Assembly: GCF_000400995.2 (NCBI RefSeq)
Contig: NZ_DF238891.1
Span: forward strand, 62,001-126,000
Length of the DNA: 64,000 nt
Direction of reading: 5' to 3'
From: Acidovorax sp. MR-S7
Lineage (GTDB): Bacteria; Pseudomonadota; Gammaproteobacteria; Burkholderiales; Burkholderiaceae_C
Each line of letters starts with the position of its first letter. Within the stretch, counting starts at the first letter, position 1. The position numbers and the translations under genes were made by a program. The notes under the pieces were generated by a model. That model worked only from the letters and a program-made list of their open reading frames with translations. It was not told the origin of the DNA and did no database searches. Shown in pieces: positions 19,098 through 27,304 of the stretch.

Positions 19098-19958
19098 ATG
19101 CAAACCCTCGCCCTTCCGGTGGAAGGCGCCGCGCCGCTGGCGCTGCGCGTGTATGCGCCCAGCGCCGACGTGGTGGCCAGCGTGGTGATCGGCGGCGCGA
19201 TGGGCGTGCGCCAGAGCTTCTACGAGGACTTCGCCACCTGGCTCGCCGGCCAGGGCTACCAGGTGACCACCTTCGACTACCGGGGCCACGGCGATTCGCT
19301 GCGGGGCCCGATGCGCGAGGTGCGCGCCAATCTGACGGACTGGGCGCGCGACTACGAGGCCGTGATCGCCCACGCCAAGGCGCTGCAGCCCGGCCGGCCG
19401 CTGTTCCTGCTGGGCCACAGCCTGGGCGCGCAGCTGCCGGGCCTGCTGCGCGCGCCGCAGCAGGTGGACGGGCTGCTGTCCATCGCCGCGGGCAGCGGCT
19501 ACTGGCGCGACAACGCGCCGCGCCTGCGCCGCGTGGTGCTCTATTTCTGGCACGTGCTGGTGCCGCTGGCCACGCGCCTGTGCGGCTACTTCCCCGGGCG
19601 GCGCTTGCGCAAGGTGGGCGACCTGCCCGCCGGCGTGGTGCTGCAGTGGCGCCGCTGGTGCCTGCACCCGCAGTACAGCGTGGGCGCCGAGGGCGAGGTC
19701 GCCGCGCGCAGCTATGCGGCCGTGCGCTTTCCCGTGCGGGCGCTGTCCATGAGCGACGACGAGCTCATGACCTGGCGCGGCACGCACAACTTGGTGAACC
19801 TGTACGCCAACGCGCCGCGCAGCGTCGAGCGCGTGGCGCCGCAGGACGTGCAGGCGCGGCGCATCGGGCACTTCGGCTTCTTTCGCGCACAGTTCGCGCA
19901 GAGTCTGTGGCCGCGCGCGGCCGCGGTGCTGGCGGGCTGGATGGGCGCGACACCGTAG
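19098..19958 (+). CDS. alpha/beta hydrolase
   Basis: A 286-residue alpha/beta hydrolase: oxyanion region GGAMGVRQSFYEDFATWLA, FDYRGHGDS (residues about 60-68), nucleophile elbow LGHSLGAQ (Ser around 112) and a late GHFGFFR with a candidate catalytic His. Such YheT/serine-hydrolase-like proteins recur in fatty-acid or polyhydroxyalkanoate clusters, so an esterase or acyl-CoA-linked role is plausible but not proven. The gene lies 60 bases after the thiolase gene. Confidence 0.85.
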   Translation: MQTLALPVEGAAPLALRVYAPSADVVASVVIGGAMGVRQSFYEDFATWLAGQGYQVTTFDYRGHGDSLRGPMREVRANLTDWARDYEAVIAHAKALQPGRPLFLLGHSLGAQLPGLLRAPQQVDGLLSIAAGSGYWRDNAPRLRRVVLYFWHVLVPLATRLCGYFPGRRLRKVGDLPAGVVLQWRRWCLHPQYSVGAEGEVAARSYAAVRFPVRALSMSDDELMTWRGTHNLVNLYANAPRSVERVAPQDVQARRIGHFGFFRAQFAQSLWPRAAAVLAGWMGATP

Positions 19959-19988
19959 CCGCAGGTTTCGCGGCACACTCGCACGTCT

Positions 19989-20828
19989 ATGACCACCGCA
20001 CACCACCACAGCATTCATCCCCTGGACGATGCGCTGGCGCTCACCTCCGCCGCGCCTGGGCAATACGAAGGGCGCACCACGCCGGCCTACTGGAACATGG
20101 TGGGGCCGTTCGGCGGCGTCACCGCGGCCACGCTGCTGCAGGCCGTGCTGCAGCACCCGGATCTGCTGGGCGAGCCGCTGTCGCTCACCGTGAACTACGC
20201 CGGCGCGCTGACGCAGGGGCCGTTCACGCTGCAGGCCACGCCGGTACGTACCAACCGCTCCACGCAGCACTGGACGCTGTCCGTGCTGCAGCCCGATGCC
20301 GAAGGTGCGCCCGTGGTCACCACCACGGCCACCGTGGTCACAGCCGCGCGCCGCGAGACCTGGGGCGCGGCCGACACGCCCATGCCCTTTGTTCCTGCGC
20401 CGGCGCAGTGCAAGGCCATCCCGCCCGCCTTCCCCGTGGAATGGCTGCGGCGCTACGAGATGCGCCCCGTGGCCGGCAGCCTGCCCGCGCAGTGGGACGG
20501 CGGCGGCGAGAGCAGCCTGTCGCAGCTGTGGATGCGCGACGCGCCTGCACGGCCGCTCGACTTCTGCGCGCTGGCGGCCATGGCCGACATCTTCTTCCCC
20601 CGCGTCTGGCTGCGCCGCGCGCGCCAGGTGCCTGCGGGCACCGTGTCCATCACCGTCTATTTCCACGCCGGCAGCGCGCTGCTGGCGCAGACCGGCGCGG
20701 GCTACCTGCTGGGCCAGGCCCGCGCGCAGGAGTTCCGCAACGGCTTCTTCGACCAGGCCGCGCAGTTGTGGAACGAGGCCGGCGCGCTGCTGGCCACCAG
20801 CCACCAGATCGTCTACTACAAGGAATGA
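19989..20828 (+). CDS. acyl-CoA thioesterase, TesB-like double hotdog
   Basis: A 279-residue protein with two hotdog halves: an N-terminal one (YWNMVGPFGGVTAATLLQAV, residues about 32-51) and a C-terminal one ending with GYLLGQARAQEFRNGFFDQAAQLWNEAG-like sequence. This is the TesB/4HBT_3 fold. It hydrolyses acyl-CoA to free acid, perhaps to drain slow intermediates during beta-oxidation. Its stop lies eight bases before the enoyl-CoA hydratase start, indicating an operon. Confidence 0.85.
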   Translation: MTTAHHHSIHPLDDALALTSAAPGQYEGRTTPAYWNMVGPFGGVTAATLLQAVLQHPDLLGEPLSLTVNYAGALTQGPFTLQATPVRTNRSTQHWTLSVLQPDAEGAPVVTTTATVVTAARRETWGAADTPMPFVPAPAQCKAIPPAFPVEWLRRYEMRPVAGSLPAQWDGGGESSLSQLWMRDAPARPLDFCALAAMADIFFPRVWLRRARQVPAGTVSITVYFHAGSALLAQTGAGYLLGQARAQEFRNGFFDQAAQLWNEAGALLATSHQIVYYKE

Positions 20829-20836
20829 ACCGCACC

Positions 20837-21622
20837 ATGAGCACACAGGACATCCTGGTCCACACCGAAGCCGGCGTGACCACCATCACCCTCAACCGCG
20901 CCGACAAGAAGAACTCCCTCACCGAGGCCATGTACGCCACCATGGCCGACACGCTAGCCGCGGCCGCGCAGGACGCCGCCGTGCGCTGCGTGGTGTTCCA
21001 GGGCGACATGGCCATCTTCAGCGCGGGCAACGACATTGGCGACTTCCTGCGCCAGTCGGCCGCAGGGGTGCCGCAGCCCGACGGCGAGCGCCCCGTGTGG
21101 CGCTTCCTGCACCTGCTCGCCGCCTTCCCCAAGCCGCTGGTCGCCGCCGTCTGCGGCCCGGCCGTGGGCATCGGCACCACGCTGCTGCTGCACTGCGACC
21201 TGGTCTACGCGGGCGACAACGCCGCCTTCTCGCTGCCCTTCGTGAACCTGGGCCTGTGCCCCGAGGCCGCGTCGAGCCTGCTGCTGCCGCAGATGCTGGG
21301 CTACCACCGTGCAGCCGAGGCGCTGCTGCTGGGCGAGCCCTTCATGGCCGAGGCCGCGCTGGAGGTGGGCCTGGTCAACCGCGTGGTGCCGCCCGCGGAA
21401 TGCAACGCGCTGGCCCAGGCACAGGCGCGCAAGCTGGCCGCCAAGCCGCTGACGGCGCTCATCGAGACCAAGCGCCTGATGAAGGCCGGCCAGGCGGCGC
21501 AGGTGCGCGAACGCATGGACGAGGAAGGCGTGAGCTTCGGCCGCCTGATGGGCGGGCCCGCGGCCAAGGAGGCCTTCTCGGCGTTCATGGAGAAGCGGCG
21601 CCCGGACTTCAGCACCTGCTGA
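20837..21622 (+). CDS. enoyl-CoA hydratase/isomerase
   Basis: A 261-residue crotonase-family protein: TLNRADKKNSLTEAMY near the N-terminus, the oxyanion-hole segments FSAGNDIGDF and AAVCGPAVGIGTTLLLHCDL, and SLPFVNLGLCPEAASSLLLPQ. The residue pattern fits hydratase/isomerases of the PaaB/ECI type rather than dehydratases. It probably processes unsaturated acyl-CoA in the same pathway as the flanking thioesterase and FadN-type enzyme. Confidence 0.92.
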   Translation: MSTQDILVHTEAGVTTITLNRADKKNSLTEAMYATMADTLAAAAQDAAVRCVVFQGDMAIFSAGNDIGDFLRQSAAGVPQPDGERPVWRFLHLLAAFPKPLVAAVCGPAVGIGTTLLLHCDLVYAGDNAAFSLPFVNLGLCPEAASSLLLPQMLGYHRAAEALLLGEPFMAEAALEVGLVNRVVPPAECNALAQAQARKLAAKPLTALIETKRLMKAGQAAQVRERMDEEGVSFGRLMGGPAAKEAFSAFMEKRRPDFSTC

Positions 21623-21635
21623 GTTTGAATGAAAA

Positions 21636-21682
21636 ACGGTTCCAGCGCTTTACTGGAAAGCGCTGGTAGCTCCTTTTTTGAT
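21636..21682. repeat. palindromic repeat copy (enoyl-CoA hydratase to thioesterase)
   Basis: TCCAGCGCTTTACTGGAAAG and CGCTGGTAGCTCC (21641-21673) reproduce the core palindrome and right flank. The TTTTTTGATAG that follows is the usual outer flank. It lies just before the thioesterase gene, so that gene may have its own signals. Confidence 0.8.
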
Positions 21683-21690
21683 AGTCACCG

Positions 21691-22173
21691 ATGACCAAGT
21701 CCGTCCCGTCGCCCGTCGTCTTCGAGCCCGAGTTCATTGCCGGCCTGAAGGACATCTTCGAAGAGAAGATCCCCTTCAACCGCCTGATCGGCCTGCGCAT
21801 CACCGAACTGGAGCCCGGCCACGTCGCAGGCCGCATCGACATGCGTCCGGAGCTGGTGGGGCACTTCGTCTACAACCGCATGCACGGCGGCGTCATCAGC
21901 GCGGGGCTGGACGCCATGGGCGGGCTGGCCGTCATGGCTGCCATCGGCGCCAAGCACATGGAAGACCCGCCACTGCAGCGCCTGCACCGTTTCTCCAGGC
22001 TGGGCACCATCGACCTGCGCATCGATTACCTGCGCCCCGGCATCGGCAGCCATTTCACGCTGCGCGCCGAGGTGCTGCGCCTGGGCTCGCGCGTGGCCAG
22101 CACGCGCATGGAATTCCTGGGCCCGCAGGGGGTATTGCTCTCTGCGGGATCAGCCGCCTACATCGTGTCGTAA
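21691..22173 (+). CDS. PaaI-type thioesterase
   Basis: A 160-residue single hotdog-fold protein with MHGGVISAGLDAMGGLAVM in the central helix, where the HGG motif marks the PaaI/4HBT thioesterases, and TIDLRIDYLRPG in the beta sheet. It should cleave acyl-CoA or aryl-CoA thioesters. It closes the fatty-acid cluster, separated from the hydratase gene by a palindromic repeat. Confidence 0.9.
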   Translation: MTKSVPSPVVFEPEFIAGLKDIFEEKIPFNRLIGLRITELEPGHVAGRIDMRPELVGHFVYNRMHGGVISAGLDAMGGLAVMAAIGAKHMEDPPLQRLHRFSRLGTIDLRIDYLRPGIGSHFTLRAEVLRLGSRVASTRMEFLGPQGVLLSAGSAAYIVS

Positions 22174-22285
22174 GCCCTGCAAGTGCATGCAACGATGGAG
22201 CGGTTTGGTTACCGTTCTTGCGTAACAGGGGCGGTTTCGCCGCGGCGCGGCTTCTAGCATGGGCGGGTCTTTTCAAGGAGAACCG

Positions 22286-22819
22286 ATGGCCGTGCAAAAC
22301 CCCTTCTTTGGCAAACGCGAACCCGATGCATTCCAGCCGCGCCAGCCTTCGTCCGTCCTGGGCGGATCGACCACCCCCAGCACCAGCGCCGTGACCAAGC
22401 CCGCCACCCCCGCCAGCAGCACCACTCCCGCCACCACAGAAGGCGGCAGCAAGCTCACCGTGGGCCCTAACATCAAGCTCAAGGGCGTGGAGATCACGGA
22501 CTGCGACACCCTGGTGGTGGAGGGCACGGTGGAGGCCACGATGGATTCGCGCGTGATCCACATCGCCGAGCAGGGGGCGTTCCGCGGCTCCGCGGAGATC
22601 GACATCGCCGAGATCCATGGCGAGTTCGACGGCGCGCTCACCGTGCGCCAGAAGCTGGTGATCCACAGCACGGGCAAGGTCAGCGGCAAGATCCGCTACG
22701 GCAAGGTGGTGATCGAGGAGGGCGGCCAGCTCTCGGGCGAGATCGAGGTCGGCGTGGGCGGCGGCGGCCGGCAGAGCCAGTCCTCTTCCGCGCCATCCCC
22801 GGCGCTCGCGGCGGCCTGA
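22286..22819 (+). CDS. bactofilin with Thr/Pro-rich N-terminal tail
   Basis: A 177-residue bactofilin. Residues about 50-155 form the beta-helical core (SKLTVGPNIKLKGVEITDCD, then repeated VVEGTVEATMDSRVIHI and GKVSGKIRYGKVVIEEG units). The first 50 residues are a disordered Ser/Thr/Pro-rich tail starting NPFFGKREPDAF, and the last 20 are Ser/Ala-rich. Bactofilins polymerise on the membrane and position envelope enzymes. AAGGAG lies 6 bases before the ATG. A second bactofilin lies at 47902. Confidence 0.93.
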   Translation: MAVQNPFFGKREPDAFQPRQPSSVLGGSTTPSTSAVTKPATPASSTTPATTEGGSKLTVGPNIKLKGVEITDCDTLVVEGTVEATMDSRVIHIAEQGAFRGSAEIDIAEIHGEFDGALTVRQKLVIHSTGKVSGKIRYGKVVIEEGGQLSGEIEVGVGGGGRQSQSSSAPSPALAAA

Positions 22820-22842
22820 CGCGGCTTCGCGCTCACACCACG

Positions 22843-22868
22843 ACGGGAGCCCTTGGGCTCCCGTTGTT
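22843..22868. terminator. bidirectional rho-independent terminator
   Basis: A 10-bp perfect stem, ACGGGAGCCC / GGGCTCCCGT, with a TT loop, placed between the bactofilin stop and the converging thioesterase stop at 22868. The T-run after it is short, so the strength is uncertain. Confidence 0.65.
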
Positions 22869-23281
22869 CATTGGGGACGGGCAATTGCGCGCGGGCGGCC
22901 TTCGTCGTCGATGGCCACGTAGGTCAGCAGCGCCTCGGTCACCTTCACGTACTGGCCCTGGGCGTGGAAGCCCTCGGCGTAGACCTCCACGTCCACGGTG
23001 ACCGAGGTGCGGCCCACGCGCACCACGCTCGAATAGAGCGAGAGGATGTCGCCCACGCGCACGGGCTGCTTGAAGACGAACTCCTTCACGGCCACGGTGG
23101 CCATGCGGCCCTGCACCAGCCGTGCGGGCAGCACGGCGCCCGCCAGGTCCACCTGCGCCATCACCCAGCCGCCGAAGATGTCGCCATTGCCGTTGGTGTC
23201 GGCGGGCATGGGGATGACCTTCAGCACCAGTTCCTTGTCGGTGGGCAATGTGGCGTGGGGGCGGATGGAATCGTCGGTCAT
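22868..23281 (-). CDS. yciA: acyl-CoA thioesterase, YciA-like
   Basis: A 137-residue hotdog protein close to YciA: PMPADTNGNGDIFGGWVMAQ with the catalytic Asp in the family's N-terminal segment, and KQPVRVGDILSLYSSVVRVG. YciA-type enzymes hydrolyse a broad set of acyl-CoAs in the cytoplasm. A GTG at 23287 in the same frame is an alternative start, but the ATG at 23281 (MTDDSIRPHA) gives a normal length. Confidence 0.9.
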   Translation of the reverse strand: MTDDSIRPHATLPTDKELVLKVIPMPADTNGNGDIFGGWVMAQVDLAGAVLPARLVQGRMATVAVKEFVFKQPVRVGDILSLYSSVVRVGRTSVTVDVEVYAEGFHAQGQYVKVTEALLTYVAIDDEGRPRAIARPQ

Positions 23282-23319
23282 GGGCACAATGGCAGGCAGT
23301 AAAACAACGATTGTCCCCC

Positions 23320-25131
23320 ATGCGCCGCGGTGGCGATTCCCCCCTTCCTCCCTCCCCGCCGGGAACCTCCGACTGGGCGGCCCTGCGCCGCCTGCTGCCC
23401 TACCTCTGGGAATACAAGTGGCGCGTGCTCGCCGCGCTGGCCTTCATGGTGGGCGCGAAGGTCGCCAACGTGGGCGTGCCGGTGCTGCTCAAGAACCTGG
23501 TGGACGCCCTGTCGCTCAAGCCCGGCGACCCCATGGCGCTGCTCGTCGTGCCCGCAGGGCTGCTGCTGGCCTATGGCGGCCTGCGCCTGGCCACCTCGCT
23601 CTTCACCGAGCTGCGCGAGCTGGTCTTCGCCAAGGCCACGCAGGGCGCGGCGCGCAGCATTGCACTGAGTACCTTCGAGCATCTGCACGCGCTCAGCCTG
23701 CGCTTCCACCTGGAGCGCCAGACCGGTGGCATGACGCGCGACATCGAGCGCGGCGTGCGCGGTATCGAGTCGCTGATCTCGTACTCGCTCTACAGCATCC
23801 TGCCCACGCTGATCGAGGTGGGGCTGGTGCTCGGCATCCTGGCCGTGAAGTTCGACGCCTGGTTCGCCGGCATCACGCTGGCGGCGCTGGGCATCTATAT
23901 CGTGTTCACCGTCACCGTGACCGAATGGCGCACGCAGTTCCGCCGCCAAGCCAACGAGTTCGACTCCGCCGCGCACACCAAGGCCGTGGACTCGCTGCTG
24001 AACTACGAAACCGTCAAGTACTTCAACAACGAGGCCTTCGAGGCCCGCCGCTACGACGAGAGCCTGGAGCGCCTGCGCCGCGCGCGGCTCAAGAGCCAGA
24101 CCACGCTCTCGCTGCTCAACACCGGCCAGCAGCTCATCATCGCCACGGCGCTGGTCGCCATGCTCTGGCGCGCCACGCAGGGCGTGGTCGACGGGCGCCT
24201 GACGCTGGGCGACCTGGTCATGGTCAACGCCTTCATGATCCAGCTCTACATCCCGCTCAACTTCCTGGGCGTGATTTACCGCGAGATCAAGCAGAGCCTG
24301 ACCGACCTGGACCGCATGTTCACCCTGATGGACCGCGAGCGCGAGGTGGCCGACGCGCCCGGTGCCCAACCCCTGGCGCTGGACGGGCAGCCTGCAGTGC
24401 GCTTCGAGGACGTGCATTTCGCCTACGAGCCCAGCCGCCCCATCCTGCACGGCGTGAGCTTCGAAATCCCGGCGGGCAAGACCGTGGCCGTGGTCGGCCC
24501 CTCGGGCGCGGGCAAGAGCACGCTCTCGCGCCTGCTGTTCCGCTTCTACGACATCCAGCAGGGCCGCATCACCATCGCGGGGCAGGACATCCGCGCCGTC
24601 ACCCAGGCCAGCGTGCGCCAGGCGATCGGCATCGTGCCGCAGGACACGGTGCTGTTCAACGACACGGTGGAATACAACATCGCCTACGGCCGCCCCGGCG
24701 CCAGCCGTGCGGAGGTGGAGGCCGCCGCGCGCGGGGCGCACATCCACGGCTTCATCGCCGCCACGCCCAAGGGCTACGACACCATGGTGGGCGAGCGCGG
24801 CCTGAAGCTCTCGGGCGGCGAGAAGCAGCGCGTGGCCATCGCCCGCACGCTGCTCAAGAACCCGCCCATCCTGATCTTCGACGAAGCGACCAGCGCCCTG
24901 GATTCGGCCAACGAGCGCGCCATCCAGACCGAGCTGCGCAGCGCCGCGCAGAACAAGACCGCGCTGGTGATCGCGCACCGCCTGTCCACGGTGGTGGATG
25001 CGCACGAGATCCTGGTGATGGACGCGGGCCGCATCGTGGAGCGCGGTACGCACGCGGCGCTGCTGGCCCAGGGCGGGCGCTATGCGCGCATGTGGGCCAT
25101 GCAGCAGACCAGCGGCGAAAATGGCGGCTAG
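23320..25131 (+). CDS. ABC exporter, Atm1/HMT1-like half transporter
   Basis: A 603-residue fusion of a six-helix type I exporter domain (residues about 20-320, with LLNYETVKYFNNEAFE typical of Atm1-like proteins) and an ATPase: Walker A GPSGAGKST, Q-loop IVPQDTVLFND, signature LSGGEKQRVAIART, Walker B ILIFDEATSALD and H-loop VIAHRLSTV. The NYETVKYFNNE signature marks transporters of glutathione or iron-sulfur-related compounds. Its divergent neighbour is the YciA-like thioesterase gene, 38 bases away. Its TAG stop lies at the edge of a palindromic repeat. Confidence 0.93.
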   Translation: MRRGGDSPLPPSPPGTSDWAALRRLLPYLWEYKWRVLAALAFMVGAKVANVGVPVLLKNLVDALSLKPGDPMALLVVPAGLLLAYGGLRLATSLFTELRELVFAKATQGAARSIALSTFEHLHALSLRFHLERQTGGMTRDIERGVRGIESLISYSLYSILPTLIEVGLVLGILAVKFDAWFAGITLAALGIYIVFTVTVTEWRTQFRRQANEFDSAAHTKAVDSLLNYETVKYFNNEAFEARRYDESLERLRRARLKSQTTLSLLNTGQQLIIATALVAMLWRATQGVVDGRLTLGDLVMVNAFMIQLYIPLNFLGVIYREIKQSLTDLDRMFTLMDREREVADAPGAQPLALDGQPAVRFEDVHFAYEPSRPILHGVSFEIPAGKTVAVVGPSGAGKSTLSRLLFRFYDIQQGRITIAGQDIRAVTQASVRQAIGIVPQDTVLFNDTVEYNIAYGRPGASRAEVEAAARGAHIHGFIAATPKGYDTMVGERGLKLSGGEKQRVAIARTLLKNPPILIFDEATSALDSANERAIQTELRSAAQNKTALVIAHRLSTVVDAHEILVMDAGRIVERGTHAALLAQGGRYARMWAMQQTSGENGG

Positions 25132-25176
25132 CGCTTGGTGGAAAAGCGCCAGCAGCTATCAATAAGAGAGCTTTCG
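25127..25176. repeat. palindromic repeat copy between convergent genes
   Basis: CTAGCGCTTGGTGGAAAAGCGCCAGCAGCTATCAATAAG (in parts, 25128-25166) contains a CGCTT...AAGCG palindrome and the AGCTATCA flank. The stop codon of the ABC exporter gene is the TAG of CTAGCGCTT. It separates converging genes. Confidence 0.65.
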
Positions 25177-25180
25177 CCCC

Positions 25181-26182
25181 TTACTTCCCCAGCAGCCGCC
25201 GCGCGGCCTGCACGATCTGCGCCTCGCCGATGCGCGATTCCGCCTCCAGCGTCTGCGCGTAGCCCACGGGGATGCGCGGCGCGCCCAGGCGGGCGACGCG
25301 AGCGCCGGTGTGCTCGGCCACGGTGGCGGCCACCTCGGCGCCGAAGCCGGCGGCCTGCACGGCCTCGTGCACCACCAGCAGGCGGCCGGTGCGGGCGCTG
25401 CTGGCCAGCACGGCCTCGCGGTCCCAGGGCCAGATGGTGCGCAGGTCGAGCACCTCGGCGTGGATGCCCTGCGCGGCCAGCTGGTGCGCAGCGTCCACGC
25501 AGGCGTGCACCTGGCGCGACCAGGAGACGATGGTGAGGTCGCCCGACGCGGCACTCTGGTGGGCGACGCGGCATTGGCCGAGTTCCACCGGCGTGCCATC
25601 CACCTCACCCTGCAGGCCCCACAGCTCCTTGTGCTCCATGTAGACCACGGGGTCGCCGCAGGCCAGCGCCGCCTTGAGCAGCCCGTAGTTGTCGGCGGGC
25701 GTGGAGGGCGCGACGACGACCAGGCCCGGCACGTGGGCGAACCACGATTCGAACGACTGCGAGTGCTGCGCGGCCGAGGCCGTCCAGATGCCGATGGGCA
25801 GGCGCGCGACCAGCGGCACGCGGCCCTGGCCGCCGAACATGTAGCGGTTCTTGGCGGCTTGGTTGACCAGCTCGTCGATGGCGCACAGCGCGAAGTCGGC
25901 CACGCGCATCTCGACCACGGGCTGCAGGCCCGCGAGCGCCATGCCGACGCCGGCGCCCATGATGGTGGCTTCGGAGATGGGCGTGTCGATCACGCGGTCG
26001 GTGCCGAACACGTCGGCCAGGGTGCGGCCTTCGGGCGTGCGGTACTGGCCGAAGACGCCGCCGCGCCCCAGGTCTTCGCCCATGGCGATCACGTGGGGGC
26101 TGGCCTGCATGGCTTCCTGCAGGGCCAGGGCGGCGGCCTGCGCGTAGGTGAGGGTGCGTGGTTGCATGGCGGTGGCGGTCAT
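25181..26182 (-). CDS. acoB: acetoin/2-oxoacid dehydrogenase E1 beta subunit
   Basis: A 333-residue transketolase-like beta subunit: VIAMGEDLGRGGVFGQYRTP near the N-terminus, DTPISEATIMGAGVGMALAG, a pyrimidine-binding region and C-terminal domain HAEVLDLRTIWPWDREA typical of E1 beta chains. Together with the alpha subunit it decarboxylates acetoin or a 2-oxo acid using thiamine diphosphate. Its ATG overlaps the stop of the alpha gene (ATGA), so the two are co-translated. No E2 or E3 gene is present in the window. Confidence 0.9.
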   Translation of the reverse strand: MTATAMQPRTLTYAQAAALALQEAMQASPHVIAMGEDLGRGGVFGQYRTPEGRTLADVFGTDRVIDTPISEATIMGAGVGMALAGLQPVVEMRVADFALCAIDELVNQAAKNRYMFGGQGRVPLVARLPIGIWTASAAQHSQSFESWFAHVPGLVVVAPSTPADNYGLLKAALACGDPVVYMEHKELWGLQGEVDGTPVELGQCRVAHQSAASGDLTIVSWSRQVHACVDAAHQLAAQGIHAEVLDLRTIWPWDREAVLASSARTGRLLVVHEAVQAAGFGAEVAATVAEHTGARVARLGAPRIPVGYAQTLEAESRIGEAQIVQAARRLLGK

Positions 26183-27186
26183 TTCCAGGCCCCTTCGCCG
26201 ATGGTCACCACGTCGGTGTAGGCGTCGGCGGCTTGCGGCACGGGGGCGGCGGAGGCCGCGGCCAGGGCGGCTTCGATCTCCTGGCGGGTATCGGCCTCGA
26301 TGCGCTCGGCCTGCTCGGTCAGGCCGCGCGCGTGCAAGAGTTCGCGGGCGCGGGCGATGGGATCGTCCTTGAGCGCCTCGGCCACCTCCTGCGGGTCGCG
26401 GTAGGTGGCGGGGTCGACGGAGACGTGGCCCTTCTGGCGGTAGGTGAGGGCGTGCAGCAGGCGCGGGCCGCCGCCGGCGCGGATCTCGGCGACGAGGCGG
26501 CGCGCGGCGCTGCTCACGGCCTCCACGTCGTTGCCGTCCACGCGCGTGGCGGGGATGCCCAGGCTCTCGGCGCGCGCGCTCGCGGCCTGCGTGCCGGCGG
26601 TCATGGGCGCGGAGCGGGTGGTGGCGGAGATGCGGTTGTCCTCGCAGACGAAGAGCACGGGCAGGCGGTAAACCTGGGCCCAGTTCAGCGCTTCGAGGAA
26701 GGGGCCGCGGTTGATGGCGCCGTCGCCGAAGAAGCTGACGGCGATGGCCTCCTGGCCCTGGAGCTTGAGCGCATGGGCCGCGCCCACGGCGATGGGCAGC
26801 CCGGCGGTGACGACGCCGTTGGCGCCCAGCATGCCCACGGAGAAGTCGGCGATGTGCATGGAGCCGCCCTTGCCGCCGTTGTAGCCGCTGGCGCGGCCGA
26901 ACAGCTCGCACATCATGCGCGTGGCGTCCGCGCCCTTGGCCAGCGTGTGGCCGTGACCGCGGTGGGTGGAGGTGAGCAGGTCGCGCGGCCCCAGGTGCTG
27001 GCACACGCCCGCGGCGACGGCCTCCTGGCCGGTGGACAGGTGCAGCGGGCCCTTGACGCGCACTTCCGACGCCTTGCCCGTGGCCGCGCCGCCCCAGGTC
27101 ACGCCGCCCTGGCTGGCGGCCTCCGCGGCGTCCTCGAACGCGCGGATGCGCACCATGGTGCGGTAGAGATCCAGTAATTCAGTCAT
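26179..27186 (-). CDS. acoA: acetoin/2-oxoacid dehydrogenase E1 alpha subunit
   Basis: A 335-residue alpha subunit with STHRGHGHTLAKGAD, GKGGSMHI and the thiamine-diphosphate motif FFGDGAINRGPFLEALN ending in ED-N (residues about 155-185), then a regulatory-loop-like region YRQKGHVSVDPATYRDPQEV. It pairs with acoB. The gene is downstream of TRAP transporter genes in the same direction, separated by a repeat-rich spacer of about 118 bases, and probably belongs to the same operon. Confidence 0.9.
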   Translation of the reverse strand: MTELLDLYRTMVRIRAFEDAAEAASQGGVTWGGAATGKASEVRVKGPLHLSTGQEAVAAGVCQHLGPRDLLTSTHRGHGHTLAKGADATRMMCELFGRASGYNGGKGGSMHIADFSVGMLGANGVVTAGLPIAVGAAHALKLQGQEAIAVSFFGDGAINRGPFLEALNWAQVYRLPVLFVCEDNRISATTRSAPMTAGTQAASARAESLGIPATRVDGNDVEAVSSAARRLVAEIRAGGGPRLLHALTYRQKGHVSVDPATYRDPQEVAEALKDDPIARARELLHARGLTEQAERIEADTRQEIEAALAAASAAPVPQAADAYTDVVTIGEGAWK

Positions 27187-27189
27187 GGA

Positions 27190-27303
27190 AAGGGAGCTAT
27201 GAAAAAAGGAGCTGCCGGCGCTTGATGCCAGCAGATTTCAAAGTCTTTTGCCTTGAAATCAGCCCGCAGCAAGCGCAGGCAGCTATCGTTTTGGTAGTTG
27301 CGT
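27190..27303. repeat. two partial palindromic repeats in the dctP-acoA spacer
   Basis: Two degenerate copies lie side by side: GGAGCTGCCGGCGCTTGATGCCAGCAG (from about 27209) and AAGCGCAGGCAGCTATCGTT (from about 27271). TTTCAAAGTCTTTTGCCTTGAAA between them forms an inverted repeat. They could form an mRNA hairpin that changes the ratio of transporter to dehydrogenase transcript. Confidence 0.6.
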
Positions 27304-27304
27304 T

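Noticed and set aside
18126-20846. Minus-strand open frame of about 906 codons opposite the thiolase and hydrolase genes
   Set aside because: It is the antisense of strongly coding genes, rich in His/Arg/Ala, without recognisable motifs.
23278-25053. Minus-strand open frame opposite the ABC exporter
   Set aside because: Antisense shadow of a conserved gene with all ABC motifs on the plus strand.
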